A stretch of 56,844 bases of DNA from Desulfobulbus sp. (GTDB lineage Bacteria; Desulfobacterota; Desulfobulbia; Desulfobulbales; Desulfobulbaceae): positions 1 through 56,844 of the forward strand of contig WQZH01000013.1 in NCBI GenBank assembly GCA_009780825.1, written 5' to 3'. Of this stretch, positions 28,882 to 38,027 are shown one piece after another (within the stretch, counting starts at the first letter, position 1; each line of letters begins with the position of its first letter). The translations under genes were made by a program, and so were the position numbers. Under the pieces are notes generated by a model. That model did not search any database. It worked only from the letters and a program-made list of their open reading frames with translations, and was not told the origin of the DNA.

Positions 28882-30705
28882 TCATTTGGCATCCAGCGTG
28901 AGAATGCATTCATCGATTCCGAGCAACGGCTGCCCTGGCAGCGGATACTGGGCGATAATCCGGCCACTGCCATTCACCCGGACTTTCATCTTGTACCTGT
29001 CGATCTGTTGCAACCCCTTGCGCAGACTCATCCCCCGCATCTGCGGCATCACCGCAACCGGTTCGCTGACCTTGCCCGGGGCCTCCCGGACATTCAGCCG
29101 CCTGCTGATAAAGAACTGCCGCAGATTTTCCTTGTTTTGCTCCGGGGCCGCATCCGCTACGTTCTCCGTCGTCTGGCTCTTGACAAAACCGGTCAGCAGT
29201 TCCTTGCCCATGCTCTCCAACGCGCCAAGACCACTCATCTTGTCATTGGCCTTCGGGTACAGGTGATCCTGTTCAATCGCCATCAACAGCAAAAATCTCG
29301 GTTGCTTGGCCGGAACGAATCCGACGAAGAGATCTTGGATGGAAAAATTGGAAAATTGCTTCTCCCGGCGCATCTGGACGTTGTCGGCCGTAAAGGCAAC
29401 CAGGTTGTCGTGCTCCTGGAGCCAATTGGTAAAAAGGTCACGCCGGATCATCACCCCCAGGGCCGGATTGAGGACATGAATTTTTTCCGCAGCCTCGTTG
29501 CTGCGCATGTAACGCTTGCCCGTCTTATGATCATACAATGAATCAACAACATAGGGAGTGATCCGCCAACCGCCGTTGACCAGGCTCGCCAAGGTGACGC
29601 CGACCTGTACGCCGGTGACCACCGGTGCGACTCCGCCTTGTTCCGGTGCACCGGGACCTGATTCCCAATTGCCGAATACCGAACCGTACAACTGTATCTG
29701 CTGCTCGAACGCCTCAAGTTGTCCCTCGGTAAAACCGTAGTTGGCCGCAGCCACCGTGGGGGGGAGCAGGGACGGCCCACCCAGCCCCGATCGCTCAATA
29801 GCGGCTGCCCTGACCAGGATGGGACGGATCAACTCCTTGTTGAGCACATGATTGTACATGCGGTTGACCCGGTTGTTCTCACTGGCCTTCCAAAAGTAGT
29901 TGGGATTGAAGGCAGGTTGATTGACCAGAGCCAGAATCCGGCCGCTTCCCGGTTCGATCACCATGCCCATGCCCTTATCCGCCCCTTGGGTGGCGAGGTA
30001 ACTGCGGAACCGATTTTCCACTTGTTTTTGCAGATCCAGATCCAAGGTCAGCATCAAATCGACTCCCGCAGTCCCCAGGTTCTCCTGGTTTGCGAAATCA
30101 ATATCCGGAATGTTGGCCTTACTGAAACCGCCACCCTGCAAGATTGTGTCGTATTTTCCTTCCACTCCTGCCAGCCCGACCCCATCGCCCATAAAACCCA
30201 GCACATGGGAGGCGGCGGTATGTCCGGGATAAAAACGGACATTCTCAACCTTGCACGTCACGCCTCTGAATTGCAGATTCCTGATTCCCTCGGCCTGTTT
30301 CTCATCAAGATCCTCAGCCAGCAACATGGAATCCTGCGCCTTCTTCAGCTTTGCTTCCAATCGCTCCGGCTGCTCGTCGATATACCGGGCCAGCCGCTGC
30401 GCGACCTCATGCCGGTCAACGATTTCAGCAGGGTTGACCAAGAGCGAGTACAATCGATACGAGACCGCCATCTCCCGCCACTTCCTGTCATACACCGTAC
30501 CTCTTAAAACAGGTTCAGCGGGCGTTTGGCCCGCTGAATGAGAAGGAATTTTGCCAACAGCAGACTGTAATATCCTGCCGAAATCCTGGAGGGAGGGATG
30601 GATCCTATACAGAACTGTACCAGCTGCTGTCGGCAAAATAACCAAAGCAAGGAGAGGGAAAAACCATCGTCTTTTATTCTTTCTGGACTTAAGAGATCTT
30701 GTCAT
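28882..30705 (-). CDS. ftsI: FtsI/PBP3-like protein with degenerate active site, PASTA domain
   Basis: A 607-residue class B PBP-like protein. A basic tail, a TM helix (about 14-32) and a dimerisation domain (RGTVYDRKWREMA from about 68) precede a transpeptidase-like fold. A C-terminal PASTA domain spans about 553-607. Placed without gaps against ordinary FtsI, the nucleophile motif SxxK reads LIRP (292-295), SSN reads AAN (320-322), and VAGKTGTAQ reads VAFTADNVQ (436-444). All three catalytic motifs are therefore lost, while fold-marking segments such as FVGFVPAKQPRFLLLMAIEQ remain. About 20 residues are missing before the SxN region. ATG at 30705 is preferred over a TTG at 30747 that would overlap ftsL. 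It is likely a non-enzymatic divisome protein. Confidence 0.85.
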   Translation of the reverse strand: MTRSLKSRKNKRRWFFPLLALVILPTAAGTVLYRIHPSLQDFGRILQSAVGKIPSHSAGQTPAEPVLRGTVYDRKWREMAVSYRLYSLLVNPAEIVDRHEVAQRLARYIDEQPERLEAKLKKAQDSMLLAEDLDEKQAEGIRNLQFRGVTCKVENVRFYPGHTAASHVLGFMGDGVGLAGVEGKYDTILQGGGFSKANIPDIDFANQENLGTAGVDLMLTLDLDLQKQVENRFRSYLATQGADKGMGMVIEPGSGRILALVNQPAFNPNYFWKASENNRVNRMYNHVLNKELIRPILVRAAAIERSGLGGPSLLPPTVAAANYGFTEGQLEAFEQQIQLYGSVFGNWESGPGAPEQGGVAPVVTGVQVGVTLASLVNGGWRITPYVVDSLYDHKTGKRYMRSNEAAEKIHVLNPALGVMIRRDLFTNWLQEHDNLVAFTADNVQMRREKQFSNFSIQDLFVGFVPAKQPRFLLLMAIEQDHLYPKANDKMSGLGALESMGKELLTGFVKSQTTENVADAAPEQNKENLRQFFISRRLNVREAPGKVSEPVAVMPQMRGMSLRKGLQQIDRYKMKVRVNGSGRIIAQYPLPGQPLLGIDECILTLDAK

Positions 30706-30712
30706 CGCCAAG

Positions 30713-31138
30713 CTACATCCGCCGCACCTGTCCCTGGTCAGGTTCAAACAGCTGCAACTTGGTTCTGGCTAACGCCGCGACCTGTGTTTTCGAAGCCACC
30801 TGGGCCCGCGCCGCCAGCAGCCGGACATTTTCGTTGGCAATAGCCGTGTTCCGGGCCCGCAATTGCTCGGTCTTGGCCTGCATATCCACCACTTGTCCGC
30901 GAAAAACCTGGGTCAACGCCAACCCGAGCACCAATGCCACCCCTGCCATGACCGCCAGTATTTTGCCCTGTTCACCCGAAAGACAAAATGCAAATCCCGA
31001 TCGCTTGCGGGTTCTTGCCTTCGACAACACCACCTGACAAGGCCTGTATGTCCGGACGCGCATGCTTGATGACATTTCCGATTCTCCTGTGCTTTCCATT
31101 TCTTTCCCAGAGACAAAAAAGTTCCGGGAACCACTCAT
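30713..31138 (-). CDS. ftsL: Cell division protein FtsL-like
   Basis: A 141-residue bitopic protein. A basic N-terminal tail of about 55 residues, a single TM helix (about 59-78, ILAVMAGVALVLGLALTQVF) and a periplasmic coiled coil (QAKTEQLRARNTAIANENVRLLAARAQ region) match FtsL. FtsL pairs with FtsB and FtsQ and activates FtsW-FtsI. The call relies on topology and on its place between rsmH and ftsI, because FtsL diverges fast. The start overlaps the rsmH stop as ATGA; an internal ATG at 31099 with GGGAAAG upstream is an alternative. Confidence 0.8.
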   Translation of the reverse strand: MSGSRNFFVSGKEMESTGESEMSSSMRVRTYRPCQVVLSKARTRKRSGFAFCLSGEQGKILAVMAGVALVLGLALTQVFRGQVVDMQAKTEQLRARNTAIANENVRLLAARAQVASKTQVAALARTKLQLFEPDQGQVRRM

Positions 31139-32028
31139 GTCCGCGCCGCGATCCTGAGCTTTGCGCTCCGTGCCCGCGGATTGCGCTCAATCTCTTCAGG
31201 CGCCGGTTTAATCGGCCGCCTGCTGACCGCCGCGTAGGCCGGATTCCGCGCAAACACCTGCTTCACGATCCGGTCCTCCAAGGAGTGGAACGTGATCATG
31301 CAAACCCGCGCTCCCGACAACAACACGGTCGACGCCTCGGTCAGCAATCGGGTCACATTGTCCAGCTCCTGGTTCACCGCTATGCGCAAAGCCTGAAACA
31401 CCTTCGTAGCCACATGCACCTTCGGCGGATGATATCTGCGAGGCACTGCGGCAGCCACAATGGCCGCCAGCCGGCCGGTAGTGACCACCGGCTCCTCTGC
31501 TCTGGCTTGCACCAGGAACCGGGCAATCCGCCGCGCCTGCTGTTCTTCGCCGTAATAATAGAAAATATCGGCCAGTTCTTCCTCAGACAGCCTGGCCACC
31601 AGAGCGACTGCGGTCACCGGCCTGGAGCGGTCCATGCGCATATCGAGCGCGCTGTCGTTTTTGAAACCAAACCCTCGGTCGGCCCGATCCAACTGCAGCG
31701 AGGAGACCCCGAGATCAGCGATCAGGCCATCGACCTCCTTGATGCCCAGCCGGTCAAGTTCCGGAATCAGATCGACATAGGAGGCCGGCACAATATCAAA
31801 TCGCCCGCCAAACACCGCCAGCCGCTCTGCCGCCATCGCCGCCGCATCAGCATCCCATTCGAAACCGATCAACCGGCCCACCGGCGGCATGAACCGCAAG
31901 ATCGCCTCCGCATGACCACCCAAACCGAGAGTGGCGTCCACATACACCCCTCCGGGCTGCAATTCGAGCCCTTTGAGCACGGCATCGCGCAAGACCGGGA
32001 CATGCACATCACGCTGACCTTGCGCCAT
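31135..32028 (-). CDS. rsmH: 16S rRNA m4C1402 methyltransferase RsmH
   Basis: A 297-residue SAM-dependent enzyme that N4-methylates C1402 in the decoding centre. HVPVLRDAVLKGL at the N-terminus, the SAM loop DATLGLGGHAEAIL, DLGVSSLQLDRADRGF and FHSLEDRIVKQVF are the family blocks. It follows mraZ by 13 bp, the standard first pair of dcw clusters. Confidence 0.96.
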   Translation of the reverse strand: MAQGQRDVHVPVLRDAVLKGLELQPGGVYVDATLGLGGHAEAILRFMPPVGRLIGFEWDADAAAMAAERLAVFGGRFDIVPASYVDLIPELDRLGIKEVDGLIADLGVSSLQLDRADRGFGFKNDSALDMRMDRSRPVTAVALVARLSEEELADIFYYYGEEQQARRIARFLVQARAEEPVVTTGRLAAIVAAAVPRRYHPPKVHVATKVFQALRIAVNQELDNVTRLLTEASTVLLSGARVCMITFHSLEDRIVKQVFARNPAYAAVSRRPIKPAPEEIERNPRARSAKLRIAART

Positions 32029-32041
32029 CGCTTTCCCCAGG

Positions 32042-32494
32042 CTACATAATGCCCAGCTTGGCCAATCCTGCCCGGTAATTGCCGAAATTCTGCCGAGTCT
32101 TGCTGGATTCCTCGTCCCAGAGTTTTTTATCCCAGATCTCGAAATGTTTCAGCATGCCGACCACCGCCACATCCTTGTCGATGCCCATCTCGCTTCTCAG
32201 CGTGGGCGGCAGCAGAATGCGCCCCTGTTTATCCACCGGGCATTCACTCACCCCGGCAATGATATAACGAACCAACTCGTCGAAATCCGGCTGATTACCC
32301 TCCTGGGCAAGCAGCTTTTCCTCAAGGGCTTCCCATTCGGCAACGGGATACGCCCGCAAATTTTTGTCCCAATGGGTGATGATCAGCAGTTCAGAGTTGT
32401 ACTGCTCCCGCAGCACGTCACGGAAACGGGTCGGTATGTTCAACCGTCCCTTAGGATCAAGGGCATGTTCCGAGTGACTTCGAAATCGCTGCAC
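32042..32494 (-). CDS. mraZ: Transcriptional regulator MraZ
   Basis: A 150-residue protein with two AbrB-like halves. The first carries HALDPKGRLNIPTRFRD, the second CPVDKQGRILLPPTLR; both contain the DxxGR signature used for DNA contact. MraZ forms a ring and represses its own operon through tandem TGGG-type repeats, and such repeats lie just upstream. The start is GTG at 32494, with AAGG about 12 bases before it. Confidence 0.95.
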   Translation of the reverse strand: MQRFRSHSEHALDPKGRLNIPTRFRDVLREQYNSELLIITHWDKNLRAYPVAEWEALEEKLLAQEGNQPDFDELVRYIIAGVSECPVDKQGRILLPPTLRSEMGIDKDVAVVGMLKHFEIWDKKLWDEESSKTRQNFGNYRAGLAKLGIM

Positions 32495-32533
32495 AGTGTT
32501 TCTACCTTTTTTCCCGTTCCCGGCTGAACCAGC

Positions 32534-32572
32534 CTACCACTTTCAACCCTTTTAACCCACTTTTCACCACCA
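32534..32572 (-). promoter_or_regulatory. MraZ-binding repeats (operator of the dcw operon)
   Basis: On the minus strand four TGG/GGG-containing units, TGGTGAAAAG, TGGGTTAAAAG, GGTTGAAAG and TGGTAGG, follow each other at a 9-11 bp period. That matches the known MraZ operator style of TGGG boxes spaced by one helix turn. They begin just after the predicted transcription start and end about 40 bp before the mraZ GTG, so binding would block promoter clearance. Confidence 0.7.
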
Positions 32573-32581
32573 GATGGTTCA

Positions 32582-32610
32582 TTTGTAAACGAACCAACCA
32601 CGAGAGTCAA
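32582..32610 (-). promoter_or_regulatory. Sigma-70-type promoter of the dcw operon
   Basis: Reading the minus strand, TTGACT (32610-32605) and TACAAA (32587-32582) are separated by exactly 17 bp, a 5/6 and 4/6 match to consensus. Transcription would start near 32575, immediately before the MraZ repeats, leaving a leader of about 80 nt before mraZ. Confidence 0.65.
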
Positions 32611-32670
32611 GAAAAAACACATCAGAAAGACGGATGAATACAGCTGGTCCGCCCGGCGTATCACTCGAAC

Positions 32671-32708
32671 AAACAAAGAAAAAACAAAACGATAGCATGG
32701 GGCTATGC
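32671..32708 (-). terminator. Weak terminator candidate after ruvB
   Basis: On the minus strand ATAGC-N5-GCTAT forms a 5-bp stem (32692-32706) followed by CGTTTTGTTTTTTC. It lies about 110 bp after the ruvB stop and before the dcw promoter, a sensible place to end the upstream operon. The stem is short and AT-rich. Between it and ruvB (32709-32815) no other element was seen apart from a lone T-run. Confidence 0.35.
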
Positions 32709-32815
32709 CGCAGCGACCGGCAGCTTGCACGACCAGGCTACCGCTCATGCACAAGGTGGGCGTCAGGAGAAATGTGAACTAAAAAAACGGAGCGGATAGG
32801 GGGAAAAGGAGCGAT

Positions 32816-33883
32816 TCAGCTTCGCTTGTCCGAATCGTCAAACAGACTGGGCTGCTGCACAGTGCCAGCGCGGACCGGCAGGCCGAAATGCTCGTAGGCG
32901 GCCACCGTGGCCATGCGACCCCTGGGGGTCCGGACCAGAAAGCCGGATTGGATCAGAAAGGGTTCATAGACGTCTTCCAAGGTGTTTTTTTCCTCGCACA
33001 CCGCAGTTGACAGGGTTTCCAGCCCGATGGGGCCCCCTTGGAACTTTTCCATCAAGGTCAGAAGAATGCGGCGATCCATCTCGTCAAGGCCGAGGGGGTC
33101 AACATTGAGCATGGTCAGCGCCTCGTCGGCAACCTGGCGCGAGATGAACAGATGCCCTCCCACCTCCGAAAAATCACGGACCCGACGCAGTAGCCGGTTG
33201 GCGATGCGGGGCGTGCCCCGGGAACGGCACCCCAGTTCCATCGCGCCTTCGGCATCGATCTCGATGTTGAGCACCCGGGCGGTCCGCTGGATGATAATCA
33301 CCAACTGTTCGGGACTGTAATAATCAAGCCGGAGGATGACGCCGAACCTGTCCCGCAAAGGCGGTGTCAGCAGGCCGGTGCGGGTCGTGGCTCCCACCAG
33401 GGTAAACCGGGGCAAATCCATCTTCACCGACCGGGCGCCGGGACCTTGGCCGATCACCAGGTCAAGCTGAAAATCCTCCATGGCCGGGTAGAGAATCTCC
33501 TCGACCACATGGTTGAGCCGGTGGATTTCGTCGATGAAGAGCACGTCCCCGGCCTGCAGGCTGGTGAGGATGGCCGCCAGATCGCCGGGACGTTCGATGA
33601 CCGGACCGGAAGTCACCTTGATTCCGGCCCCCATCTCATTGGCGATGATGTAGGCGAGAGTGGTCTTGCCCAACCCAGGGAAACCGTGGAACAGTACATG
33701 ATCCAGAGGTTCGCCCCGCTGCCGGGCAGCCTGGATGAAAACCCGGAGACTCTGCTTGACCTGGTCCTGTCCGATATATTCGTCCAGGCTGCGCGGCCGG
33801 ATCTCGCCTCCCAACCGGAGGTCTTCGGCCAGTGGTCCACCGACGACGAGCCGTTTCCCGCCCACCTGTTCCTCGTGCTTCAT
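32816..33883 (-). CDS. ruvB: Holliday junction branch migration ATPase RuvB
   Basis: A 355-residue AAA+ motor that drives branch migration with Ruv[16 protein letters not shown] opens the domain, Walker A is [13 protein letters not shown], Walker B is [11 protein letters not shown], sensor 1 is [11 protein letters not shown], and the winged-helix end carries TPRGRMAT with the LGL/FDD tail. It starts 33 bp after ruvA in the order ruvC-ruvA-ruvB. Confidence 0.97.
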   Translation of the reverse strand: MKHEEQVGGKRLVVGGPLAEDLRLGGEIRPRSLDEYIGQDQVKQSLRVFIQAARQRGEPLDHVLFHGFPGLGKTTLAYIIANEMGAGIKVTSGPVIERPGDLAAILTSLQAGDVLFIDEIHRLNHVVEEILYPAMEDFQLDLVIGQGPGARSVKMDLPRFTLVGATTRTGLLTPPLRDRFGVILRLDYYSPEQLVIIIQRTARVLNIEIDAEGAMELGCRSRGTPRIANRLLRRVRDFSEVGGHLFISRQVADEALTMLNVDPLGLDEMDRRILLTLMEKFQGGPIGLETLSTAVCEEKNTLEDVYEPFLIQSGFLVRTPRGRMATVAAYEHFGLPVRAGTVQQPSLFDDSDKRS

Positions 33884-33916
33884 CGCGCTCTCCCGCCGCT
33901 CAGAGGTCTCCGGCCC

Positions 33917-34546
33917 TTACCGCACCGCCAGGGAACGCAAGGCCAGCCGGACCAATTCTTCGACCTTAGGTGGTGCCGAGCTCTCGGCCAACTGCTGTTC
34001 GACCATCCGCAGAACTTGCCAGGCAGTGGCCTGCGGATAGCCGAGGTTGACCAGAGCCGACACCGCATCGGCCATGGCGTCGGTTTCGCCGGCCAGGGTT
34101 GGCATTGACCTCGGACCAGCCTCATCCGCCCAGAAACCGGCCAAACCGCCCACCTTCTCCGCCAATTCGACACAGATCCGCTGCGCTGTCTTCTTGCCGA
34201 TGCCGGGCAAGGCGGTCAGCCGTGATACGTCCTTGTTCGTAATCGCCCGGCACAGCTCATCAACCCCGATTCCCGAGAGAACGGTCAGGGCCAGCCGCGG
34301 ACCGATACCGGAAACCGTAACCAAAAGCAGAAAAATCTCCTTTTCTTCCTTGGCATGAAATCCGAACAGGTGAATGGCGTCCTCGCGCACCACGGTCTGC
34401 ACATGGAGGAAACAGGCATGGCCGTTTTCCGGCAAGGCATCATAGGTCCGGCCGGAGACAAAGACCTCGTACCCTACTCCGCCGACATCGACAATGACGG
34501 CATTTGGGGTCTTGACCAGAAGCAATCCACTGAGCGAGGCGATCAT
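33917..34546 (-). CDS. ruvA: Holliday junction DNA-binding protein RuvA
   Basis: A 209-residue tetramer-forming protein that binds the four-way junction. An OB-fold start (MIASLSGLLL... VDVGGVGYEV) is followed by two helix-hairpin-helix motifs, VSGIGPRLALTVLSGIG and LPGIGKKTAQRICVEL, and a C-terminal three-helix domain (VSALVNLGYPQATAWQVL) that contacts RuvB. Complete in length. Confidence 0.95.
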   Translation of the reverse strand: MIASLSGLLLVKTPNAVIVDVGGVGYEVFVSGRTYDALPENGHACFLHVQTVVREDAIHLFGFHAKEEKEIFLLLVTVSGIGPRLALTVLSGIGVDELCRAITNKDVSRLTALPGIGKKTAQRICVELAEKVGGLAGFWADEAGPRSMPTLAGETDAMADAVSALVNLGYPQATAWQVLRMVEQQLAESSAPPKVEELVRLALRSLAVR

Positions 34547-34600
34547 CGGCGACAGGCGGCTGAAAGTAGGGTTGACGAAAAAGGGGATATGGCGCGCGGC

Positions 34601-35095
34601 TCAGCGCCGGAACGCGGCGGTGCGGTGCATGGACAGGTGATGGGCGTGGCAGATCGCCACGGCCAGGGCGTCGGCGGCATCTCTCGACGGCGCCGCAGAA
34701 AGCCCCAGCAGGGTGCGGACCATCTGCTGCACCTGACTCTTTTCGGCTTGGCCATAGCCAGCCACCGACTGCTTCACCACGCGGGCTGGATAATCATAAA
34801 CCGCCAGCTCGTTGTGCAGGGCCGCCACCACCGCCGCGCCCCGCGCCTGCCCGAGCTTGAGAGCCGAGCGCGGGTTGCGGTCGACGAACATGTCTTCGAC
34901 CGCCGCCACATCCGGTCCATGGGCGAGGATCACTTCGCACAGATCCTGAAAAATGGTCAGCAACCGCCGGGGAAAGTCGCTTTCCTGAGCCGTGCGGATG
35001 GTCCCACAGGCGACAAAGCCGAGATCGTGACCATGAACGGCGATCACGCCGTATCCGGTGACCCGCGAACCGGGATCAATGCCTAAGATGCGCAT
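34601..35095 (-). CDS. ruvC: Holliday junction endonuclease RuvC
   Basis: A 164-residue resolvase of the RNase H fold. Catalytic acids are visible: Asp7 in GIDPGS, Glu67 in AAVEDMF, and two aspartates in SRDAADALAVAICHAHH near the C-terminus. Upstream of ruvA by 54 bp and downstream of yebC by 19 bp, it completes the ruv set. Confidence 0.95.
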   Translation of the reverse strand: MRILGIDPGSRVTGYGVIAVHGHDLGFVACGTIRTAQESDFPRRLLTIFQDLCEVILAHGPDVAAVEDMFVDRNPRSALKLGQARGAAVVAALHNELAVYDYPARVVKQSVAGYGQAEKSQVQQMVRTLLGLSAAPSRDAADALAVAICHAHHLSMHRTAAFRR

Positions 35096-35114
35096 CCACG
35101 GGCAACAGCAAACC

Positions 35115-35864
35115 TTACGACAGCTGCTCCATCAGATCGTCGGCGACATCGAAATTGGCGTGCACCTTCTGGACATCGTCGTGGTCCTCGAGATTCTCAA
35201 GCAGGCGCAGCAATGACTTGGCCGTCTTCTCGTCGGTGACCTCGATACTGTTCTTGGGCACCATGGCCAGGTTGGCATCGGAAAACTTGATCCCGCTCTT
35301 TTCCAGCCGGTCCACCACATCGTTGAAGGCTTCGGGCGCGGTGACGATCTGGTAGCTGTCCTCCTCCTCGACCACATCCTCAGCGCCGGCTTCCAGGACC
35401 AGATCCATCAGCTCATCCTCGGCCGCGACTCCCTTGGCCACCGATACCGTCCCCTTTTTGTCGAACATCCAGGCCACGCAGCCGAATTCGCCGAGGTTGC
35501 CGCCGCTTTTGGCAAAAAAATGCCGGACATCGGCCACGGTCCGATTCTTGTTGTCGGTCATGGTCTCGACCAGGACCGCAACCCCGCCGGGACCATAGCC
35601 CTCGTACATGATCTCCTCGTAGATCACTCCGCCCATCTCGCCGGTCCCCTTCTTGATGGCCCGGTCAATATTCTCCTTGGGCATGTTTTCGCCCTTGGCC
35701 GCAGTGATGGCGCTCCGCAGGCGCGGATTGCCCTCGGGATCTCCACCGCCCATCCGGGCGGCGATAGTGATCTCCTTGATCAGTTTGGTAAAAATCTTAC
35801 CGCGCTTGGCGTCATTGGCCCCTTTCTTGCGCTTGATCGTGCTCCATTTCGAATGTCCCGACAC
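35115..35864 (-). CDS. yebC: YebC/PmpR family regulator or ribosome-associated protein
   Basis: A 249-residue protein that begins [21 protein letters not shown], the fixed YebC start. [28 protein letters not shown] follows, with the acidic C-terminal two thirds. Members act as DNA-binding regulators or, in later work, help ribosomes at proline stretches. The common yebC-ruvC-ruvA-ruvB order is seen here. The first 53 bp lie inside the end of rlmE in another frame. Confidence 0.94.
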   Translation of the reverse strand: MSGHSKWSTIKRKKGANDAKRGKIFTKLIKEITIAARMGGGDPEGNPRLRSAITAAKGENMPKENIDRAIKKGTGEMGGVIYEEIMYEGYGPGGVAVLVETMTDNKNRTVADVRHFFAKSGGNLGEFGCVAWMFDKKGTVSVAKGVAAEDELMDLVLEAGAEDVVEEEDSYQIVTAPEAFNDVVDRLEKSGIKFSDANLAMVPKNSIEVTDEKTAKSLLRLLENLEDHDDVQKVHANFDVADDLMEQLS

Positions 35865-36504
35865 GGTCCGACTCCTTCACTATCGTTGAGTTACTGACAA
35901 TGCGCCCTGTCCGGCGGAACCCACGGCCAAGCACAAAAATCTCCCGGCTCTCCAGACGCGAACTTTTGGGCTTCACTACCTTGACGGTCGCAAATAGCGG
36001 TTTGCATTCCTTGAGGAGTTCAGAAAAATCCTCACCCTGGAAGACCTTGCAGTACAAGGTGCCGTTTTCATGAAGAAACAGGGTGGCCAATTCAAGCACG
36101 CGCCGCGCCAGGCGGAGCGACTGCTGATGATCAGCATACTGACTGCCGGTGGTCCGGGGCGCCATGTCGCTTAGGACCACATGAAAGCCCGGCCAGTGCT
36201 GCCGCAGATATTCGACGAACTCCCGAGAAGTGACATCATAACAGAGCCAATGGATTTCAGCATGGGGTTTTTGCACCGCGATATCGGTAGGCTGGAGGTC
36301 GGCGGCCACCACCTGCCCCCCCTCTCCGAGGATGCCGGCGGCATACAGGCTCCAGCTGCCGGGGTGACAGCCGAGGTCGAGAACCCGCTGGCCGGGCTTG
36401 AGCAATTTATGTTTGCGTTGCGCCTCTTCCAGTTTATAGACCGATCTCGCCGGATAGTTCTCCTGCTTCGCCTTTTTAAAATAATAGTCCTGTACCTTAC
36501 GCAT
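35812..36504 (-). CDS. rlmE: 23S rRNA 2'-O-methyltransferase RlmE/FtsJ family
   Basis: A 230-residue RrmJ-type enzyme. [21 protein letters not shown] at the N-terminus, the SAM loop [15 protein letters not shown], and [18 protein letters not shown] carry the K-D-K-E catalytic set (Lys of YKLEE, Asp of SDMAP, Lys of YCKVFQGED, and a Glu near [11 protein letters not shown]). It methylates U2552 of 23S rRNA in E. coli. ATG at 36504 has GGTGGAG directly upstream; the longer frame to 36585 lies inside cca. The C-terminal ~25 residues extend past the usual end and overlap yebC. Confidence 0.9.
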   Translation of the reverse strand: MRKVQDYYFKKAKQENYPARSVYKLEEAQRKHKLLKPGQRVLDLGCHPGSWSLYAAGILGEGGQVVAADLQPTDIAVQKPHAEIHWLCYDVTSREFVEYLRQHWPGFHVVLSDMAPRTTGSQYADHQQSLRLARRVLELATLFLHENGTLYCKVFQGEDFSELLKECKPLFATVKVVKPKSSRLESREIFVLGRGFRRTGRIVSNSTIVKESDRVGTFEMEHDQAQERGQ

Positions 36505-38026
36505 GTCTCCACCTCGGCGTGGTTGCGGCAACGCCTTCCTGTGCCGCCATCGTCCTTGCCAACCGCAGGGCGCCTGCTGGATCATCCACTTCGCCGGTCA
36601 TCCGGGCTTCCTCCACGGCAACGAGAATTCGCTTGAACAGCGGCCCTGGCGATAAATGCAGGGTATCGATCAAATCCCTGCCGGTCAAAAGCGGCGGGGC
36701 AGAGCACACCGGCGTCACGTGTTCGGCCCTGATTCGGGTCAGATGCCGGTATAGCTCAGCCAGCTCTTCTTCCATGCCGTCTATCCGCTCGACACCCTGT
36801 CCGGCCAGGCTATCCGCCATGGCAAGCAGGAAAAATCCTTCCAGCTCATCGCCGGCGGCGCACAGCATCCGGATGGCGGCCCGCAGGGTCAAGGTGTCGC
36901 TCCTGGCGGCATTGGCAAGATGAAAAGGCCGCATGTGGCCCGCTATCAGTCGCTCTACCTGTTCGCGGGCTTCGTTGCTCCAGCGCAGCCGCAGGGCCAG
37001 GTCGACAAACATCCGGGCCCCGGCCTGGTCATGGTTGTAGAAGGTGATGCGATCTCCCTTGTCTTTGCGCAATGCATGGGTCGCCGGCTTGCCGAGGTCA
37101 TGCAGCAGAGCGGCCCATTTCAGGCGCAACCGCCGTTGGGGAACATGCAGCAAGGCGGCCATTTCTTCTCCGGAGGCGGAAAAAAACGTGTCCGGCGCGG
37201 CAAGAATCCGTTCCATCTGCCGCAAGGTCTCCAGATTATGTTCCCAGACATCGAGATGATGGCTCTTGGGCTGAATCATGCCGATGCCGGCCGCCAGTTC
37301 CGGGATGACCATCCACAGCAGTCCGCTTGTTGCCATCATCTGCACCATGGCAAAGGCCGAGGCCGAGGCCATGATCAGATCCAACTCATGGGCGATCCGT
37401 TCCGGCGCCACTGCGCCTACTAAGTGTCTTTGCTTGCCCACCTGGGCCAAGGTCCCGGCCTCGATCGTAAATCCAAGGGTCGCGGCGAAGCGGAAAACCC
37501 GCAGCAGCCGTAGCGGGTCGCGGTGGAAACTCGCCGAGCCTGTCATCCGGATCAGGCCGAGATCGAGGTCGTCCCCGCCATCGGTGGGATCAAGCACGGG
37601 CAATAGCATCGTCTTCGCTGGTTGCGGAACGGCAAGGAGCGGATCGATCCGACAGGCCAACGCGTTGACCGTCAGATCCCGCCGACTCAGATCGTCGGCG
37701 ATGGTCCGCGCCCCTTCACGGAAAGAGGCCGCATCCACAATCACACCCCGGCTGACCACCCGGACGGCGTCTTCTTCCCGCCCCAGGGGCACCAGGGCAC
37801 CTCCAGTCAACGCCGCCAGCCTACCACCCCAGACTCGGGCCCCGGCAGCCACGGTCAAATCGATATCCGCCGGTGTCTTGCCCCGCAACAAATCGCGCAT
37901 CGCCCCGCCGGACAGGTACAATTCTCCTCCCAGCTCCGTCTGCACCGCGGCCAGCGCAGCCAGTAGCCAGTCCGGCAGGAGTTCCAGTACCTGCCGGGCG
38001 CTGATATTCCGGTCTGCTCTTGTCAT
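36497..38026 (-). CDS. CCA tRNA nucleotidyltransferase / poly(A) polymerase family with HD domain
   Basis: A 509-residue class II nucleotidyltransferase. SGGAMRDLL (39-47) and ADIDLTV with Asp54/Asp56 form the catalytic site, and RRDLTVNALACR is the base-recognition block. An HD domain follows (LLHDLGKP, then FYNHDQAGARM and AGHMRPFHLANA), as in E. coli-type CCA enzymes with phosphodiesterase activity. Whether it adds CCA, only A, or only CC cannot be told by eye. ATG at 38026 is 1 base after the stop of the upstream gene and its end overlaps rlmE by 8 bp. Confidence 0.85.
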   Translation of the reverse strand: MTRADRNISARQVLELLPDWLLAALAAVQTELGGELYLSGGAMRDLLRGKTPADIDLTVAAGARVWGGRLAALTGGALVPLGREEDAVRVVSRGVIVDAASFREGARTIADDLSRRDLTVNALACRIDPLLAVPQPAKTMLLPVLDPTDGGDDLDLGLIRMTGSASFHRDPLRLLRVFRFAATLGFTIEAGTLAQVGKQRHLVGAVAPERIAHELDLIMASASAFAMVQMMATSGLLWMVIPELAAGIGMIQPKSHHLDVWEHNLETLRQMERILAAPDTFFSASGEEMAALLHVPQRRLRLKWAALLHDLGKPATHALRKDKGDRITFYNHDQAGARMFVDLALRLRWSNEAREQVERLIAGHMRPFHLANAARSDTLTLRAAIRMLCAAGDELEGFFLLAMADSLAGQGVERIDGMEEELAELYRHLTRIRAEHVTPVCSAPPLLTGRDLIDTLHLSPGPLFKRILVAVEEARMTGEVDDPAGALRLARTMAAQEGVAATTPRWRHA

Positions 38027-38027
38027 A

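Noticed and set aside
29515..29530. A KTG triplet in the FtsI protein (DHKTGKRY)
   Set aside because: It lies in the loop where many PBPs have a variable DxxGK turn, some 45 residues before the strand that should hold the catalytic KTG.
29878..29892. An SEN triplet in FtsI (KASENNR) as a possible SxN motif
   Set aside because: It precedes the nucleophile position, whereas SxN must follow it; the aligned SxN site reads AAN.
32760..32790. A T-run just downstream of ruvB as its terminator
   Set aside because: The bases before the T-run form direct, not inverted, repeats, so no stem can form.
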